From assembly GCF_017643905.1 (NCBI RefSeq), contig NZ_JAEPMO010000001.1, forward strand, positions 1 to 64,000: 64,000 nucleotides of DNA, in the 5' to 3' direction. This DNA is from Marivita sp. GTDB taxonomy: Bacteria > Pseudomonadota > Alphaproteobacteria > Rhodobacterales > Rhodobacteraceae. The notes under the pieces are model-generated. The model had not been told where the DNA came from. It saw only the letters and a program-made list of their open reading frames with translations, and did not search any database. Below are positions 62,277-64,000 of this stretch, piece by piece; position 1 is the first letter of the stretch, and the number at the start of each line of letters is the position of its first letter. Position numbers and translations under genes: made by a program.

Positions 62277-63284
62277 ATGCTTAAACGTACGTTGGCGGCC
62301 TTTGCCACCACACTCAGCTTCGCAAGTGCCGCCTTTGCACAGGCTGATTTTCCATTTGCGCTCGACTGGAAATTCGAAGGTCCAGCGGCCCCTTATTTCG
62401 TGGCCATCGACAAGGGCCATTTCGAAGCGGCCGGCCTCTCGGTCGAGATTTCGGCCGGGCAGGGGTCTCTGGATGCCATCCCGAAAGTGGCGACCGGGGC
62501 CTTCCCCGTCGGGTTCGCAGACATCAACTCCTTGATCAAGTTCCTCGACCAGAACCCCGGCGCGCCTGTCACAGCGGTAATGATGGTCTATGACAAGCCG
62601 CCTTTCGCTATCATTGGCCGCAAGTCGCTGGGTGTCGAAGTGCCGAAAGACCTTGAAGGTAAAGTGCTGGGCGCCCCACCCCCCGATGGCGCATGGGCGC
62701 AGTTCCCGGCTTTCGCCATTGCCAACGATCTGGATGTCGCGTCAATCACTGTTGAACCGGTCGGCTTCCCGACCCGTGAGCCGATGCTCGCCGAAGGCAA
62801 CGTCGCCGCGATCACAGGGTTCTCGTTCTCGTCCTATCTGAACCTTGTGCGTCTTGGCGTGCCGGAAGAGGACATCTCGACCATCCTGATGGCGGATTAT
62901 GGCCTCTCGCTTTACGGCAACGCGATTATCGCGAACACCAATTTCGCTGCCGATAATCCCGAGCTGATCAAAGGGTTCCTTGGTGCGGTCGCCGCCGGTT
63001 GGAAAGATGCTATTGCAGACCCGGATGCCGCGATTGCCAGCCTGATCGAACGCAACCCGGCGGCCGATGCAGAGCTTGAAAAGCGTCGTCTTCAACTGTC
63101 CATCGATGCCAACGTCGCGACCGATTACGCGATGACCAACGGCATGGGCGATATTGATGCCGACCGTATGGCAAAGGCGATCGAGCAGATCGCACAAACC
63201 TACGAGTTCCAGAACGCGCCCGACGCAAGCCTCTACTTTACGGATGCCTACCTGCCGGACGCGGCAGCGCGGATGCTGAAATAA
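62277..63284 (+). CDS. ABC transporter substrate-binding protein, NMT1/THI5 (TauA/SsuA) type
   Basis: This 335-residue periplasmic protein has a signal peptide (MLKRTLAAFATTLSFASAAFAQA) and the NMT1/THI5-like start PFALDWKFEGPAAPYFVAIDKGHFEAAGLSVEISAGQGSLDAIPKVATGAFPVGFADINSL. These proteins bind thiamine precursors, taurine, sulfonates or nitrate/cyanate. GGAGA seven bases before ATG 62277 sets the start. It is followed by the ATPase gene of the same importer. No riboswitch is seen upstream, so a thiamine substrate is not supported by regulation. Confidence 0.88.
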   Translation: MLKRTLAAFATTLSFASAAFAQADFPFALDWKFEGPAAPYFVAIDKGHFEAAGLSVEISAGQGSLDAIPKVATGAFPVGFADINSLIKFLDQNPGAPVTAVMMVYDKPPFAIIGRKSLGVEVPKDLEGKVLGAPPPDGAWAQFPAFAIANDLDVASITVEPVGFPTREPMLAEGNVAAITGFSFSSYLNLVRLGVPEEDISTILMADYGLSLYGNAIIANTNFAADNPELIKGFLGAVAAGWKDAIADPDAAIASLIERNPAADAELEKRRLQLSIDANVATDYAMTNGMGDIDADRMAKAIEQIAQTYEFQNAPDASLYFTDAYLPDAAARMLK

Positions 63285-63294
63285 AACTCCCAAT

Positions 63295-63323
63295 GGGCCG
63301 GTCGTGCGTGTCACGATCGGCCC
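63295..63323 (+). promoter_or_regulatory. Intercistronic stem-loop after binding-protein gene
   Basis: GGGCCGGTCGTG-CGTGT-CACGATCGGCCC is a 12-bp stem (one G-U), ten bases past the binding-protein stop and 20 bases before the ATPase start. It is the same arrangement as in the polyamine operon at the other end of the window and may reduce read-through or stabilise the upstream message. Confidence 0.6.
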
Positions 63324-63342
63324 TTGTTACAAGGCGGTGCGC

Positions 63343-64000
63343 GTGTCGAGAAATCTCATCGAAATCAAAGGCGTGCGACACGCCTACCACACCAAGGCGG
63401 GTCCCTTGCCCGTACTGGGTGGATTGGAAATAACTGTTCCCGAAGGCGGATTTGCTGCCGTGGTTGGGCCGTCCGGCTGTGGTAAATCCACATTGACCCG
63501 TTTGATCGCTGGCCTGATGAAACCCGATCAAGGCGAAGTCTGGCTGCACGGTGAATTGGTCAAAGGGCCGAAGTCGACTGTGGGTATGGCCTTTCAGAAC
63601 CCCGTGCTGCTGGAATGGCGCACCATACTTCAAAACGTCATGCTACCGCTCGAGATTTTGCCGACCAAGCTGTCGAAGCGCGAACAGGAAGAGCGCGCGC
63701 GCAAGCTGCTGGCGCTTGTCGGTCTGGAAGGTTTCGAGGACAAACGCCCCAGTGAACTCTCTGGCGGGATGCGGCAGCGTGCGTCGCTGTGCCGGTCAAT
63801 CGTGCACAAACCCGAAGTGCTGATCCTTGATGAGCCGTTCGGGGCCCTAGACGCGTTCACCCGCGAAGACCTCTGGCAGACCATGCACAAGGTCAAGGCG
63901 GAAGAGCCGTTCACCGGCGTCCTGATCACCCATGATCTGCGCGAGTCGATTTTCTTGGCCGATCAGGTTGTTGTGCTGTCGGGGCGGCCTGCCAAAACGC
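63343..64000 (+). CDS. ABC transporter ATP-binding protein, TauB/SsuB type (partial)
   Basis: This is the first 219 or so residues of an ATPase that runs past the right edge. It has Walker A (VGPSGCGKSTLTRLIAG), Q-loop (GMAFQNPVLLEWRTILQNV), signature (LSGGMRQRASLCRSIVHKP) and Walker B (LILDEPFGALDAFTREDLW), with the switch His in LITHDLRES. AAGG eight bases before GTG 63343 sets the start. It pairs with the NMT1-type binding protein; the permease should follow outside the window. It is absent from the ORF track because it has no stop in the window. Confidence 0.92.
   Translation, partial: MSRNLIEIKGVRHAYHTKAGPLPVLGGLEITVPEGGFAAVVGPSGCGKSTLTRLIAGLMKPDQGEVWLHGELVKGPKSTVGMAFQNPVLLEWRTILQNVMLPLEILPTKLSKREQEERARKLLALVGLEGFEDKRPSELSGGMRQRASLCRSIVHKPEVLILDEPFGALDAFTREDLWQTMHKVKAEEPFTGVLITHDLRESIFLADQVVVLSGRPAKT

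Noticed and set aside
1-64000. tRNA, rRNA, CRISPR, IS element or prophage
   Set aside because: I scanned for T-loop (GGTTCGA-type) context, short regular spacers, transposase motifs and phage genes and found none; a dedicated tRNA or CRISPR search would confirm.

Overview
The window reads as a chromosome segment of a Rhodobacteraceae (Roseobacter-group) alphaproteobacterium. It is GC-rich with strong G/C third positions. Its gene orders are typical of that family: pdxJ-acpS-lepB-rnc-era-DUF1491-recO, relA/spoT with rpoZ, ffh-GNATs-chorismate mutase-rpsP-rimM-trmD-rplS-rpmE, three deformylases with fmt, and a MipZ-type ParA. I see no phage, insertion sequence, CRISPR, rRNA or tRNA. Genus cannot be decided from sequence alone.

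Layout. 1-4.9 kb: a putrescine/polyamine ABC importer (partial permease, ATPase, binding protein), a divergent GntR/FCD regulator, and a class III aminotransferase interrupted by one in-frame TAG. The binding-protein promoter region and the aminotransferase leader share a near-identical 16-bp motif. 4.9-7.1 kb: FadR-type regulator, moaE, moaD, pgsA. 7.2-17.6 kb: a long minus-strand housekeeping run from rpoZ and relA/spoT to recO. 17.6-28.7 kb: folK, NYN protein, YqaA-like protein, MFS, cytochrome c, ispH, DEAD-box helicase, LysE, DUF3429, methyltransferase, RNase HI, TRIC-like channel and a C-S lyase. 28.7-35.8 kb: def1-def2-def3-fmt, two tiny membrane proteins, UspA plus SulP, glutathionyl-hydroquinone reductase, and an atypical receiver. 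36.3-45.5 kb: smc, a multi-pass membrane protein behind two SqrR-type boxes, an aldolase, mipZ, a double zinc-ribbon membrane protein with a partner, rpmE and rplS. 45.7-55.1 kb: EthD, trmD, sulfotransferase, rimM, OmpV-like protein, rpsP, chorismate mutase, five tandem GNAT acetyltransferases, and ffh behind a highly structured leader. 55.2-64 kb: azoR/LysR pair, DMT exporter, TraB/GumN protein, DUF2161 protein, a VWA protein with six repeats interrupted by TAG, and the start of an NMT1/THI5-type ABC importer.

The main points for a second look are: tandem ATTC-N8-GAAT boxes (the published SqrR sulfide-repressor consensus) before an uncharacterised membrane protein; the progressive loss of catalytic residues across the def paralogues; five overlapping GNAT genes inside the SRP/ribosome operon; the foldable ffh leader; and three apparent gene lesions (two TAG codons and one frameshift), which are either real pseudogenes or sequence errors.

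All calls come from reading the sequence and the supplied ORF track. No database search was possible, so family names rest on recognised motifs and gene order.
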